Source: Hemerocallis citrina (Eukaryota > Streptophyta > Magnoliopsida > Asparagales > Asphodelaceae). Taken from it: a DNA stretch of 64,000 nucleotides. A program made the position numbers and the translations under genes. Position 1 is the first letter of the stretch; the number at the start of each line of letters is the position of its first letter. Positions 10,375-21,992 of this stretch are shown here, one piece after another. Under the pieces are notes generated by a model, which was not told where the DNA came from, did no database searches, and saw only the letters and a program-made list of their open reading frames with translations. The stretch lies in assembly GCA_017893485.1 (NCBI GenBank), contig CM030362.1, forward strand, positions 264,907,073 to 264,971,072, given 5' to 3'.

Positions 10375-11181
10375 TCAAGAGTCTCGCGGGAAAGGATAGG
10401 TCCTCCGGTCGAGGTCATGTAACACTTGCGGGCTATCTCCTGACTTCCCCCTTACTTCCCCTACACCTGCCTTGGTGGGGAACTTCATTTTGAGGTGATA
10501 AGCCAATAGGACAGCTTCTAGGGCAGCTAGGCCAAGTTGGCCTAGGATCACATTGTAAGAAGCTAGGATGTCGACAACCATGAATTCCATTGGCTCCGTC
10601 CGGGTAGTAGGAGTTTTGCCAGCGGTTACGTCGAGGGTTATGACGCCTTCGATAGTCACTGGCACTCCCGTGAACCCATGGAGTGTATAGCCGACGGGCT
10701 TGAGCCTGTCCCGCGATAACTTGAGTCCTCGGAAGGCCGCTAAGAAGAGGATTTTGACAGAACTGCCATTATCCACCAGAATCCTCTCCACTTTGAAGTT
10801 AGCCATGTAGAGGTTAATCACCAGTGCGTCACAGTGGGGTGTTCGGACACCCTCTAGATCTTCATCTGAGAAAGTAACCGGGACTCCGAGACCTTTGGGA
10901 GGGGGTATGCTGTGCACCAAATTGACTTCCAGGATGAAAGCCTTTCGAGAAGAGTTGGAGGTTCCTCCCATTGGGCCTCCATGGATGAGGTGCAAGATGC
11001 ATTCTTCTTCAAACTCGGGAGTCTCATCATGTTTCTCGGGACGCTCGTTAGCCTCCCTGGGGGGTGGAGGAAGATCGATCCGGTCCCTTCTTACAAACTT
11101 GGACAATTGCCCTCTCTGAATGAGAGCTTCAGTTTCATTCTTTAGAGCTCGTGGTCGTGGTCTCGATGATATCGGCACCAC
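10375..11181 (-). pseudogene. RLG-1 protease region
   Basis: An open 268-codon stretch. The start is the gag/protease linker (RGQLSKFVRRDR), followed by a region around residues 105-200 with the aspartic-protease-like motif ILVDNGSSVKILF and, later, YNVILGQLGLAAL, corresponding to the active-site loop and the ILG motif of retropepsins. The active site reads DNG rather than DTG or DSG, so activity is doubtful. The upstream frame is shifted relative to gag. Confidence 0.85.
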
Positions 11182-12843
11182 TTCTCCTTATCTCTCTTCT
11201 TCCCAGGGGTATTCATCTTCGGGGCAGGAGGCAGGACTCCCTCTTTCTCAACCTCCATGAGAATAGTTGAAACATTGGTGTTGAGAGGGGTAAACTTCTC
11301 AAATCTGGGAGGCGGGCGGCACTGACCCCTGTTGTCCTTCTAAAGCTTCTTAGCTCCCTCATCTTCGACTACCTTTCTTTTGCTTCCTGAGGAAGACCCC
11401 TCGAATGTGGGGCGATGTTCAGCTTCCTCAGCCCGAATGTACTTCTCGCTTCTGAGAAGAAGGTCGGAGAAGACTCGCAGGGGCTTTTTGGCTAGGGAGT
11501 TACGGAGGCTCGAATTGAGGATATTGGACTAGAAGGCGGCTGCAGCGACCAATTGGTCGAGGGATGCAATGGACCTAGCTTCCACGGTAAATCACTTGAC
11601 ATAATCTCTTAGTTTCTCACCCTTAATCTGATTGAGGAAGATTAGTAAAATACTAGTCTTCTCGGTTCGGCGGCTGCTCACGAAGTGGGTGATGAAGAGG
11701 GTCTCAAATTGTTCAAAGGAGAAGATGGAGGATGGGGCGAGGCGAGAGTACCATTCCCGAGCCGGACCTTTGAGAGTAGCTGGGAAGGTCTTGCACAGTA
11801 GAGCATCGGAAGCCTAGTGGATCATCATGAGAGTTTTGAAACTCTCGATGTGATCCACGGGGTCTGACTCCCCCGTATATGTCTCGAACTGTGGTGGCTT
11901 GAAGTTTACTGGAACGGGAGCCTCCATGATGGTTCGGGAGAATGGAGGCCTGCTTGGGCGGAGGGTCCTCCCTCTTAGCTCCTCTTCCACGTCTAGTTGA
12001 CCGAGTCGCCTCTCCATCTCGTGGAGACGGCGATAGACTGCATTATCCCTTCGACGGTACTCAAGTGAGCCTTTAGACTCGTCTTCATACGAAAGGGAGC
12101 GTGGGGTTCGGCGGTGGTAGCTCAGAGAATACGAGGACTTAGGGACCGGAGGCGAGGGCTCTGGACCGGCGGCGAGGGCTCTGGACTGGCGGAGGAGTAG
12201 GGACCCTCTGAACATTGTTGTTGTTTTGTGGGAGATTGAGGGCCTGCAAGATTGTTGCCTGGAACTCTTGGAATTCTACTCGGATTATAGGTCCGTTCTG
12301 GTCTCCCTGATCCCTTTGGGGCTGCCGACCAGCAGGAGAATGGTGCCTTCTTCGACGGTACTCAGGGGACTCTCTTCGCCTCCTATGAAGAGGGGACCTG
12401 CTGCAATCGCGGCGGCGAGGGGATCGCGCATTTGGACGTTCTGAGTGGGAGGCTCCCTCTCGGGCCTGCCTTTCATCCAAACGGTGGCGAAGGTCCTCCT
12501 CTTTTTGCCGGTTGATGAGGATGTTGCGGAGGTCTTCGGAAGGCCGAGGGTTATGAGATGCCATTGAGTCCGTTGAAGGGTTATGTACGGAGATATGGTC
12601 ACGGTGAAGAGGTTGCTTCTGAGGATGAGGACGGGAGGTCCCAATACCGGTGTTCTGGGGCCTGGCTGGAGCCAGCTGGTGCTGAGGGTTCTGAAGCGGA
12701 GGTTGTTCCTGCTGTAGGAGCTGATTAGGCTGAGGAGGGAGTTGTCCCTGCTGCTGGACGGTTTGGAGGGGAGCCTCCTGTTGCGGTTGAGAAGGAGTGG
12801 GTGCATGGTTGGACCCTCTAGATCTCAGTTTCCTTGGAGGCAT
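11182..12843 (-). pseudogene. RLG-1 gag
   Basis: The minus-strand ATG at 12843 starts a Pro/Gln/Arg-rich N-terminus (MPPRKLRSRG), 70 bp after the LTR. Residues to about 12139 are in one frame; the next part, 12215-11814, is in another and contains the capsid-like block PPQFETYTGESDPVDHIESF. A perfect-but-one 20-bp tandem duplication (12151-12170 and 12171-12190) causes the shift. The rest (11813-11182) is broken by more stops but still holds a WCRYHRDHDHE motif, typical of the zinc-binding region of Tat gag. Confidence 0.85.
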
Positions 12844-12892
12844 GGCTTTAGGTTATCTTAACTGATGGAAGAGGATGGATTGCTATTCGTGT

Positions 12893-12910
12893 TTCCCACA
12901 GACGGCGCCA
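12893..12910 (-). other. Primer-binding site of RLG-1
   Basis: On the minus strand it reads TGGCGCCGTCTGTGGGAA, three bases inside the 5' LTR. The first ten bases match the 3' end expected for plant tRNA-Asp; the remainder departs from it, as in other Tat-type elements. Confidence 0.8.
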
Positions 12911-12913
12911 ATC

Positions 12914-13483
12914 TGTTGCTGCTAAAATCGGTGTGGGGGCAAATAGATAGATTTGTGGATTCTTGGGATGTTGAATAGTCAAACCTGAACACCTCTCACC
13001 GGAGTTTGACCGTGATCTCCCGCCGTTGACCTGCAAAAAGTACGAAACACCGTGGTTGATTCCGGCAACGCACCCTCCGACGCTCTAGTCAGTAATCAGG
13101 AAGATTATGAAAGAGCTTTGATTGGCAAAAGATTGATTACCTGGTAACAGTGGGGGATGGGGGGGTATTTATAGTCGCCTTAGGAACCAGTTTCGGGATA
13201 AGATCAAATTCCTACTTCCCAGTGAATGGATAGAAGGAATCAAGGCCGTTGATTAAGGACAATCATAAACCCTAATTCTATCCAGCTGAACTGGATTTCT
13301 TGCGGGTTGGAACCCGCACCCAGTTTAGACGGATCCGTTAGTGGGTTATTGGGCTTTTGGAGGAAAAAAACCCAGTACCCATTTCAGACCCGTTTATAGG
13401 TGAAATTACCATTTTACCCTCGAGCTTTAAGATTCGTGCCCGTTATGGACGGTTCCGATTTAACCCTATTTTTAGCCATATCA
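12914..13483 (-). repeat. 5' LTR of RLG-1
   Basis: 570 bp with TG and CA ends, matching 122-688, followed by the TSD copy GGAAC at 13484-13488. Confidence 0.94.
13166..13173 (-). promoter_or_regulatory. LTR TATA box of RLG-1
   Basis: Reads TATAAATA followed by CCCCCC on the minus strand and is kept in the left LTR (373-380) and in the related LTR of RLG-3 (44494-44501). It is the probable Pol II promoter of gag-pol. Confidence 0.65.
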
Positions 13484-13488
13484 GGAAC

Positions 13489-15645
13489 AATATTTCTTTA
13501 GAATTTATTGATGGATAATTTTTCTTCGCCTTTACTGCTTAAATATTGTATTTTTAGATCCTTTATGGTATTACTTGATGCTTAAGTTAAAACACAATTT
13601 TTTAGACTATTGACTCAAACCATCCATTTCTTTGAATAATCCATCTGAATTTACCTCACAGACCTTCAATGATTCTTGTATACCCTTAGGAATAGAGATT
13701 GTGCATCCTATTTCGATGAGACAATATTACCGTTGTTAGGGAGAGATAAAAAGGACGATAAATGCCTCGTTCCAGAAAAACGTTGTGAATTATCGAAATA
13801 CCCAAAGAACTTAATAAAGCAGCAAATGAAACAGTTCCACATAAAAGTAAAAATAAACAATGTGGAAGACCTAACGGTTCTAAAGATTCACATCTCCGAA
13901 GAGGAGATTGAATAAACATAACACACCCTAATGCTTCTGAAGAAGCAACTCCTGAAGTAGCATCTCTTGTAGAGAGAGTGCATGGTCCTTCTAAAGAAGC
14001 AGCTCCTGAAATAGCATCTCCTGCAGAGAGAGTTCAGGACGGTTTGGAAGATGTCCTGAACCAAAGATTTAATTTCTAAAAAACAAAGCATATCACTCCG
14101 GTCGAGGATATGCCTCATATCCCAGAAGAGACTGAGAAATAAATACCGATACCCAACATTAATGAGAAATCTGTGTTTTACACATGCTTAAGAGAAGCTT
14201 GGAATAAAAAAGAATTTGTCATGGATGACATTTTCTGTTATGCACAAGCAGAAGAGATTAAAAAGGGTGATGAAAATAAGGATAACACTGAACCACGATC
14301 AATCCTTGAATGTCGAAAGAGACAAGATTGACCAAAATGGAAGGATGCGGTTCAAGCGAAACTAGATTCCCTCGCAAAACGTGGAGTGTTTGGTCATATG
14401 GTACAAATCCCAAAAGGAATAAACCATATAGGTTTTAAATTGGTGTTTGTAAGAAAAACAAATGAAAAGAATGAGATCCAACGGTATAAAGCACAATTAG
14501 TTGCTTAAGGATCTTCACAAAGACCAGGAATAGATTATGAAGAAACATATTCCCCGGTCATGGACATCATCACATTTAGAGTAGTCTCAATGTTTCTGAA
14601 AAACATGATATAAGACTCATGGAAGTGATGAGAGCATACCTATATGGTAACCTAGACAATAAGATGTATATGAAGATCCCCGAAGGATTTAAACCAAGTC
14701 TAGAAATACGCACTATATTAGATTAAAATGAGCCCTACATGGACTAAAACAATCCAGGAGAATGTGGTACAATAGACTTAGTGAATATCTGTCTAGGGAA
14801 TAATATAAACTTGATCGAATCTCCATAAGATATTGAAAAAACTTCTAGCTATCTTAAGAATGAATTTGAGTTAAAAGACTTGGGTGAAACAAAATTTTGC
14901 CTTGACCTACAGATCGAGCACAATAAAACTTGAATTTTACTAGATCAAGTCACATATGCTAAAATCTCAATATAAGTGATTGTCATCTACTCAGTACACC
15001 TATGGTGGTAAGGTCACTAAAAGTTGACTAGGATCCATATCGGCCGAAAGAAGAAAATGAAGATATTCTAGGTCCTGAAGTACCATATTTGAGTGTAATA
15101 AGCACACTCCTTTATTTAGCACAATGCACTAGATCTTGGGTAGATTATTCATGTGAATGTAATGAACTTGTTGAATATATAGACGGAGGTTATTAATCTG
15201 ATCCACATAAGGGGAGATCACAAACAGAATATGTTTTTCTAAACAGTGGTGCACTTTTTTATGGAGATCAGTCAAATAAACAATTGCAGCAACATCGACC
15301 AATCATTCTAAGATACTGACACTTCATTAAGCAACTAGAGAATGTGTATGGTCAAGGTCTCTAGTTCGGCATGTCAGGGGGAGTTGTCAACTTCCATAAG
15401 TCACAAACAAGCCTACATTCATTTATGATGATAATGCAGCATGTATAAAGCAAATTCAAGAAAGCTTCAGTCCTCCTCTACTTTGAACTGCTACATTTCA
15501 AGACTTAGGCCTGAAATTAGAACGGAGGTTGTATTGCACTTACCTCAATCTCTCTCTAAGGCTTTAGAATTAGCTAAACTATAAGAGAAGCTGCTTTTAG
15601 ACACCAGAAAAGATGCATCTAAGGGCGGCATGTACCTTTCTAATT
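13489..15645 (+). pseudogene. RLC-A: decayed Ty1/copia integrase end, RT and RNase H
   Basis: Plus-strand copia relic with many stops and shifts. Recognisable pieces in order: CASYFDETILPLLG (end of integrase, ~13700); KDAVQAKLDSLAKRGVFG, RYKAQLVA then a stop, and QRPGIDYEETYSPVMDIITF (RT, ~14340-14590); AYLYGNLDNKMYMKIPEGF (~14630); NEFELKDLGETKFCLDLQIE (~14860); STPMVVRSL and PEVPYLSVISTLLYLAQCTR (~15000-15130); and FIYDDNAACIKQIQESF from RNase H (~15420). This order and these motifs are diagnostic of Ty1/copia pol. It is far older than RLC-B. Confidence 0.88.
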
Positions 15646-15793
15646 GGTCTGTAACACCGCATTGCTCTGATAAGTGGATGTTGCAGAAATACCATGATTA
15701 GAGTCTCAAAGGAGCCGAGTGCATCTTTGTGCGGTTGACCGTAATGGAGCCAGATCGAGGATTTGATCTACGACTGAGATATAATCTTGTGTA

Positions 15794-15854
<61 letters not shown>

Positions 15855-16036
15855 TGTATGATTATTAGGGTTAATTCTAACATTGTGAGAGAGTTTGGGC
15901 TGTCGTTCTCAATAAAAGTAGCTATTGCACTGGGTAAATCTCGATAAAAGTCTCATGTTTTTGTGTGTTATTGATTGCGTTTATTTGTGTTTCTTTGATT
16001 TAGATTACTTGCATCTCGATTCGAGTATTTGACTCA
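15646..16036 (+). repeat. Probable copia LTR between RLC-A pol and gag
   Basis: Lies between the end of RNase H and a tRNA-Met-type PBS, so it should be an LTR. It contains AATAAAAG near 15911 and an (AT)n run. I could not fix its ends: the left limit is approximate and the right end may be the CA at about 16035-16036. Confidence 0.5.
15798..15852. repeat. (AT)n microsatellite
   Basis: Uninterrupted AT dinucleotide run inside the probable copia LTR. Confidence 0.95.
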
Positions 16037-16042
16037 TCGAAG

Positions 16043-16054
16043 TGGTATCAAAGC
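16043..16054 (+). other. Copia primer-binding site
   Basis: TGGTATCAAAGC, followed by ACCAGGTT, closely matches the tRNA-Met-complementary PBS (TGGTATCAGAGC) used by many plant copia elements. Confidence 0.75.
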
Positions 16055-16484
16055 ACCAGGTTGGTTTGATATGGGAAACAAGGGGGAAAATTGAAAGGTT
16101 CGAGGAAACAAAGTTCTCGATGTGGAAGATCCAAATGATTGCGTATCTCAAACAAAAAGATCAAGATGATCCATTGTTTGGTACGAAGCAAGGAGCGGAG
16201 GTAGATCTAATTGTATTCGCGGCTTGGAACCATTTGGATCAAAAGGCGCTTGGGAAAATTTAGTTTGTGTTAAGTAGGAAAACGATATTCCATGTTGAGA
16301 AGGCAAAGACCATGAACGAGACTGCATGAGAAACCGTCCGCATTGAACCAGATTCCTCACTTGAAGAAGTTAGTCTACATACAGTTGTCAGAGATGGGTT
16401 GAGTAGTGGAGCATGTGAATAACTTTTGCATGGTATACAATCAATAGGAATCGTCAAGTTTGAATTTTGTGGAGAGAGCACAGC
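16055..16484 (+). pseudogene. RLC-A: copia gag fragment
   Basis: Follows the PBS directly. The frame reads KIERFEETKFSMWKIQMIAY, then DDPLFGTKQGAE and AAWNHLDQKALGKI before a stop at about 16261. This is the N-terminal part of a copia gag (UBN2/DUF4219-like type, with FSxWKxxMxAYL). Later frames are broken. The fragment ends where LTR-D inserted at 16485. Confidence 0.8.
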
Positions 16485-16636
16485 TGTAACATCCCACAAA
16501 ATTGAGTTATGACACTTTTGCCCATCGTGTGTTACGCAGATATATTTTGTGCCGTTACGGGTAATATCTGTAACATATTTTAATATAAATATCCTACGTA
16601 TTTTTGTATTTCGATTAATTATATATTTTCCATCAT

Positions 16637-17955
16637 CTTAAAATTCATTTTATCCTATTTTGAGCCAACTCGAATATTAATCTTAATCTTTGTATTTTTA
16701 CGCATATTGCACGTGCTTTTAATGCACGTGTTGATTACGTATTTTACCGTTACGTATAATATCCGTAACATTATTAATATAAATGTTTTACGTATTTTAT
16801 ATTTTGACTATTTATGAATGTTTTTCGTTCTCTTGAATTTATTTTGTATTGATACGTGCAACACATGTTTTCAGTACACGTGTTGGTTGTATCCTTTTTT
16901 AAAATAAAAATTTATGAAGTGTGTATTTTTATTTTTATTTTTATTTTAAACTAGTTTTACATGAAATATTCTTTTTTAAATATTTTTGCTACACGTGCTT
17001 TACACGTGTTTTTCTTCTATGCATGTGCTAATCATGTTATTGTAATAATAAGATTGTACACTAAAGTTTTCATTATGACTTATTTAAGCTAACTATGCTA
17101 ACTTTATATTAAGAAGAGTAACATAGGTATTTATTAAAAGAAATTAAAAAAAAAACTCAACAAATAAAATTAAAAAAAAAGAAAGAATTACGTGCTTTAC
17201 CCACACAATTACTGACCGACCATGGTTGAATGAGTGGGAAGTTTTAATTGAATGGGTTAGTGGGGAGATAATTTGGTTTAGTGGTTTAGGATAAAATGAA
17301 TCTTAAAATTCATTTTATCCTATTTTGAACCAACTCGAATATTAATCTTAATCTTTGTATTTTTACGCATATTGCACGTGCTTTTAATGCACGTGTTGAT
17401 TACGTATTTTACCGTTACGTATAATATCCGTAACATTATTAATATAAATGTTTTACGTATTTTGTATTTTGTCTATTTATGAATGTTTTTTGCTTTCTCG
17501 AATTTATTTTGTATTGATTCGTGCAATGCACATGTTTTCAGTGCACGTGTTGGTTGTATCCTTTTTTAAAATAAAAATTTATGAAGTGTGTATGTTTATT
17601 TTTATTTTTATTTTAAACTAGTTTTACATGAAATATTCTTTTTTAAATTTTTTTTCTACACGTGCTTTACATGAGTTTTTCTTCTATGCACGTGCTAATC
17701 ATGTTATTGTAATTGAAAGATTGTACACTAAAATTTTCATTATGACTAATTTAAGCTAACTGTGCTAACTTTATATTAAGAAGAGTAACATAGGTATTGA
17801 TTAAAAGAAATTAAAAAAAAAACTCAACAAATAAAATAAAATAAAAAACTAAGAATCACATGCTTTACCCATACAATTACTGACCGACCATGGTTGAATG
17901 AGTGGGAAGTTTGGGTTAGTGGGGAGTTTAATTTGGTTTAGTGGGTAGTTAATTA
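16637..17955. repeat. Tandem duplication of a ~665-bp block in LTR-D
   Basis: AAAATTCATTTTATCCTATT occurs at 16640 and again at 17305, and the following ~640 bp match closely to about 17950, including GCACGTGCTTTTAATGCACG. High similarity points to a segmental duplication within the LTR. Confidence 0.9.
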
Positions 17956-17963
17956 ACCCCCCC

Positions 17964-17995
<32 letters not shown>
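17956..17995. repeat. Poly-C tract followed by (CA)n
   Basis: Nearly pure C run followed by ACACACACAC, just after the second copy of the 665-bp duplication. Confidence 0.9.
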
Positions 17996-17997
<2 letters not shown>

Positions 17998-20388
17998 CAC
18001 ACACACACACCCCAATTTACTATTCCTTTCATAACCCATCCCGGCCAAGTTCAAAGGAAAAGAGAAAAATTTCTCATTCCCATTTTCGCAAGGCTTGCTA
18101 TTGTTTTCTTTTTCGGAGCTCGGATTTTGAGGAAGGAGATTTGAGCTTATTTTTCTAGGAGTCTATTTTCTACGGGTACTTCAAAAAGGTGGGTGTTCTC
18201 ACTATCTTTTAATATTTTAGTAGATTGGGCATGCTTCACCATAACATATGTAGAGGTTAATTAAATTTGTATGTGAATGTGTAGGTGTTTTCATAATCTT
18301 CTAGTAAGTAAAATTGTGCTTGTTTAAACTAGAAATGTGTAGATAGAGATGAAACGATTGGTGCATGTGAAATAGTTTCTCTAGAACTTTAATTTGTGCA
18401 TGTTTAAATTATGATTGCGTAGTATATGATAAATTTAATATGTGTTTGTGCAGGAGTTTTTGTAGAAATTTTATCAAGTAGAATTTCATACAATAAACTC
18501 ATGGGATTGATTTCTTGTATGCATCTTAGTAATATAAAAATAAACACTCCTCAAGAATTCTAGTTGTGTGGGGAACAATTATTCCTTTTAAAGTATCAGA
18601 CTATGAGTGGTTTATACAATTTAAAATAAAAATTTCTATGTTCTTCATGAATAAATTGTCATATATTTTTATTTTATACAGATACACGAATCTTGGAAGC
18701 ATTTTATTCTGAAATTGTAAAAAAAATGCATAACAATTTAGTTATCAAAATTTTCGAGTTAATATAATTACTCGTGTACAAGTATATAACAATTTTTATA
18801 ACCCTTTTAACTCACAACCTGCGAGTTGGTCAGTTGGTTTGGTGTAACCCCCGTCCCCGAGTATACGGATTTCTCTTTCCTTTTTTTTTTCCGTATTCTT
18901 GTATTTCAACTTGTCCTATAAATTATTCTATTCTTTTAAACCCGAATTTGCATCCATTTGAATATCCGACTATTTTGTTCAAACTCAGACTCCGAACTCA
19001 TCCCCAATTTTATTTCCGATTGTACAAATTCTCTATATATCTTGGTGTTCCATTGTTTATAAATTACTTCCATTTTCCTAAATTTATCCCTTGTACTTAA
19101 TGCATTTTGGATATTCTATTAAGGCTTTCTAAACACCAATTATTTTGCTTTCTAATAATTGTATATTTTTAACGAGAATAATATTTCATTCTACAATCAT
19201 GTTTCATGTCTATTTTTGATTATTTAAACCCAACCAGTATTATTGAATTTATTTATGAAGCTCAAACTAAGTATGCTTCTATTTTTTATTTATTAATCCT
19301 AGCCCAATTTTGAGCCCAAGGTTTAAACCCAAGCCCTAAACAATTATCAAGTCCATACTATAATTATTTTACCATATTTGTTTGAAGCCCAATGTTAATT
19401 ATAATATTAAGCCCAACAATCTGAAACCAACCCAAGTCCATCTCTTAATGAATCCTAACCCAAACCCAAACCCACCTCTTATTGGATCCTAAACCCAAAC
19501 CCACCTACCCGAAACTCCCACTAACAGCCAATCCCAAAATCTCCCCAAATCTCTCCATAAACCCCTCTCACATTCTTCTACTCTTTTCTGTAACAGTCAA
19601 TCACCCCCAATTACGCCCTCCATGATCCCCACTAATTTCCCTCACTAAACCCCAAATCAAATCCACTAATCCCCATCTCTATTAATTAATCATTTATTTC
19701 CCCTAATTAATCAACCCCACTCTCTCTCCCCGACTCTCTCTCTCCCTCTCCTCCTTCCTCTGATCTAGCTGAAACCCAACAGAGCACCACCATTCCACCT
19801 CTTCACCCATCACCCTTGCCTCCCATTTGAGTCCTCGTCGCGACCTCAGCCCACCATCGCCTCCTCCTTCTTGCGACTCCAACACCACCTCGAACCGCCC
19901 CTCATCACCTTCGTCTTCCGGCATCGAGCATTGGTCAACTTCCACCTTCAACCTCCTCCATTGGCCAAGCAGCCATCATCCTCGATGCCTTCGACTCTGC
20001 CACCACCGAAGTTGCAACCCGTTGTCACACCCCCATCGAGCCCTCGTCTTCCTCGTCGAGTCCTTCAGTCTCCTGTGCTCCTACCCTTCTAGCTTCGACC
20101 ACACCAGCGACCACCATCCATCACTTGTAGCTAGCCATCCCGAGCGCCCTACTGCCTCGTCGAACGCCTCCACCGCTTGAACAACGAAAATCGTTCCTGG
20201 TTGTCATCCTCATGCCACCTTCATCACACCAGCCTGTCGTCCCTCAGCACCATCGCCCCCACGTCGACCCCATCCCTGTCTCCATCTCCACCGCCCTCCA
20301 CTGTTCGACTGCTCATTACCGAAACACCTCGCCACTACATTTTCCACTGCCATCTCCACCTTCTGCTCCTCCTGCTGCTCGCCGTAGT

Positions 20389-20844
20389 TGTTGGGAAAAA
20401 ACACAACTTTTTCCTTTCACCAGATTAGCAAGAATGCGAAATATAAGCTAAAATAGCACACACAAAAATTGATAAGGAGTTCTGCACAATTTGGTGCCTA
20501 CGTCTCCGGAGCTGCTGCAGATCTTTACTGTAGGGGAGAAAATTGTACAAAGTGTTTTTCCTCACAAAACACTCAAAAAATACTCACAACCCAAAACCCC
20601 AAGAATTTTTTCTCACAAAAATTCTCTCTCTCTACAAAGTGTTTACACACTCAAAAAAACCCAAACCCAAATTTCTTTCAACTCTCCCTCTTTCTCTTCT
20701 TCTCTGATTTGAGTGAGGATGGGATGAAGATAAAGAGAGGGGAAGGGAGGATATATATAGGAGGAGGTAGATGGTAGGTGGCAGTGGTGGATGGTAGAGG
20801 GGGGTTTGGTGCACCAACCCATGACAGCACCAACCCCCATGACA
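20389..20844 (-). repeat. 3' LTR of RLC-B
   Basis: Begins TGTTGGGAAAAAACACAAC on plus and ends CCCCATGACA. It matches 24855-25316. A TATATATA motif on minus (20751-20759) is shared with the other LTR. Confidence 0.95.
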
Positions 20845-20856
20845 ATCTCCCACTTG
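20845..20856 (-). other. Polypurine tract of RLC-B
   Basis: Reads CAAGTGGGAGAT on the minus strand directly before the 3' LTR, a typical copia PPT. Confidence 0.8.
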
Positions 20857-20912
20857 AAGACGAATTTCAATTAGTCTTCACACCTCGATCAATGCAGCAG
20901 CTCTTTCCGGTC

Positions 20913-21992
20913 TCATCGTTCGTGTAGGCTAACTGAAGCTGAGCATAGCTTCAGTTTGTCAATAGTCACCGTCTTTGTTAGCATGTCCACCAGATTTTGA
21001 CTTCCACTGATCTTTTCTAACTTCAAAATCCCATCTTCCAGAAGAGACCGGATGAAATGATATCGCACTTGTATATGTTTTGTTCTGGAATGAAAAGACG
21101 GATTTTTTGCCAAATGGATAGCACTCTGACTGTCGCAATATAAGACATTGTCTTCTTGTTTCTGGCCCAGTTCTTCCAAGAAACTTTGTAGCCAAACCAT
21201 TTCCTTGCTGGCTTCTGTATCAGCGACATATTCTGCTTCTGTTGTAGAGAAAGCAACTATTTTCTGTAGCTGAGAGACCCAACTCACGGCTGTACCTCCT
21301 AGAGTATAGACATACCCTGTAGTGCTCTTTCTGATATCGACATTTCCGGCTAAATCAGCATCCACATAGCCTGTGAGTGTCATATCTCTACCTTTGAAAC
21401 AAAGTGCTTTATCTGTGGTACCTCGCAGATATTTGAGGATCCATTTAACTGCTTCCCAGTGTACTTTGCCTGGATTATTCATGTACCTGCTAACAGCTCC
21501 CACTGCTTGAGCAATATCTGGTCTGGTACAAACCATAGCATACATCAGACTTCCAATTGCTGAGGCGTACGGAACCTTCTCCATGTGTGCACGCTCTTCT
21601 TCCGTCTTCGGTGACTGTTCTTTGGAAAGTCTGAAATGAACACCCAAAGGTGTGCTCACTGGCTTAGCATCCTGCATGTTGAACCTGGAAAGTACTCTGT
21701 TAATGTACTCAGCCTGCGATAACATCAAAGTCCTCGACTTCGTGTCCCTCTTGATCCTCATTCCAAGAATCTGCTTTGCAGCGCCTAGATCTTTCATTGC
21801 GAATTGCTTCGACAATTCCTGCTTCAGATTGATGATCTCTTGCATGTCAGGACCTGCAACAAGCATATCATCTACATACAATAATAGTATAATGAAGCTA
21901 TTATCGAACTTCTTGATGTAGCAACAATGATCTGCATGGCATCTTGTGAAACCGCTGCTGCTCATGAAGTAATCAAACTTCATGTACCACTA
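20913..21992 (-). pseudogene. RLC-B pol, C-terminal part: RT palm and RNase H
   Basis: A 356-codon open frame starting just after a TAG at 21990-21992. Near the start it has FIILLLYVDDMLVAGPDM with the catalytic YVDD, then LNRVL-type thumb sequence, KVPYASAIGSLMYAMVCTRP, and the RNase H domain GYVDADLAGNVDIRKSTTGY, VAFSTTEAEYVADTEASKE and CDSQSAIHLAKNPSFHSRTK. The end is intact. It is the direct continuation of 22163-23053; the separation comes from the stop and a one-base loss upstream. Confidence 0.93.

Larger units (their letters stand above)
122..13483 (-). mobile_element. RLG-1: full-length Tat-like Ty3/gypsy LTR retrotransposon
   Basis: A 13.36-kb element on the minus strand, complete in structure but not in coding capacity. 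In element order it has a 5' LTR (right), PBS, gag, protease, reverse transcriptase, RNase H, a second archaeal-type RNase H, integrase, an antisense (plus-strand) gene, a ~250-bp tandem array, PPT and 3' LTR (left). The dual RNase H, the long region after integrase and the antisense gene are known traits of the plant Tat lineage (Retand, Grande, Ogre relatives). By hand count the two LTRs differ at roughly 38 of about 565 positions, so the insertion is not recent. Stops and frameshifts in gag and pol make it non-autonomous now. Confidence 0.93.
16485..20388 (+). mobile_element. LTR-D, left part: very long TGTAAC-type LTR sequence
   Basis: Begins TGTAACATCCCACAAAATTG, as expected for long-LTR plant gypsy families, and cuts copia gag; the five bases before it are ACAGC. 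It holds a 665-bp tandem duplication, a poly-C tract, a transition at about 18185 (AAAGGTGGGTGTTCTCACT) also seen in other LTRs of the window, and a C-rich stretch at 19400-20388 that looks like a leader. It carries no polyprotein and is split by RLC-B at 20389. I could not find the matching right end with ACAGC, so whether it is a solo LTR is open. Confidence 0.65.

Noticed and set aside
19827..20451. Pro/Ser-rich plus-strand reading frames
   Set aside because: They lie in the C-rich leader of LTR-D and in the RLC-B LTR; composition-driven, overlapping in several frames, no conserved domain.
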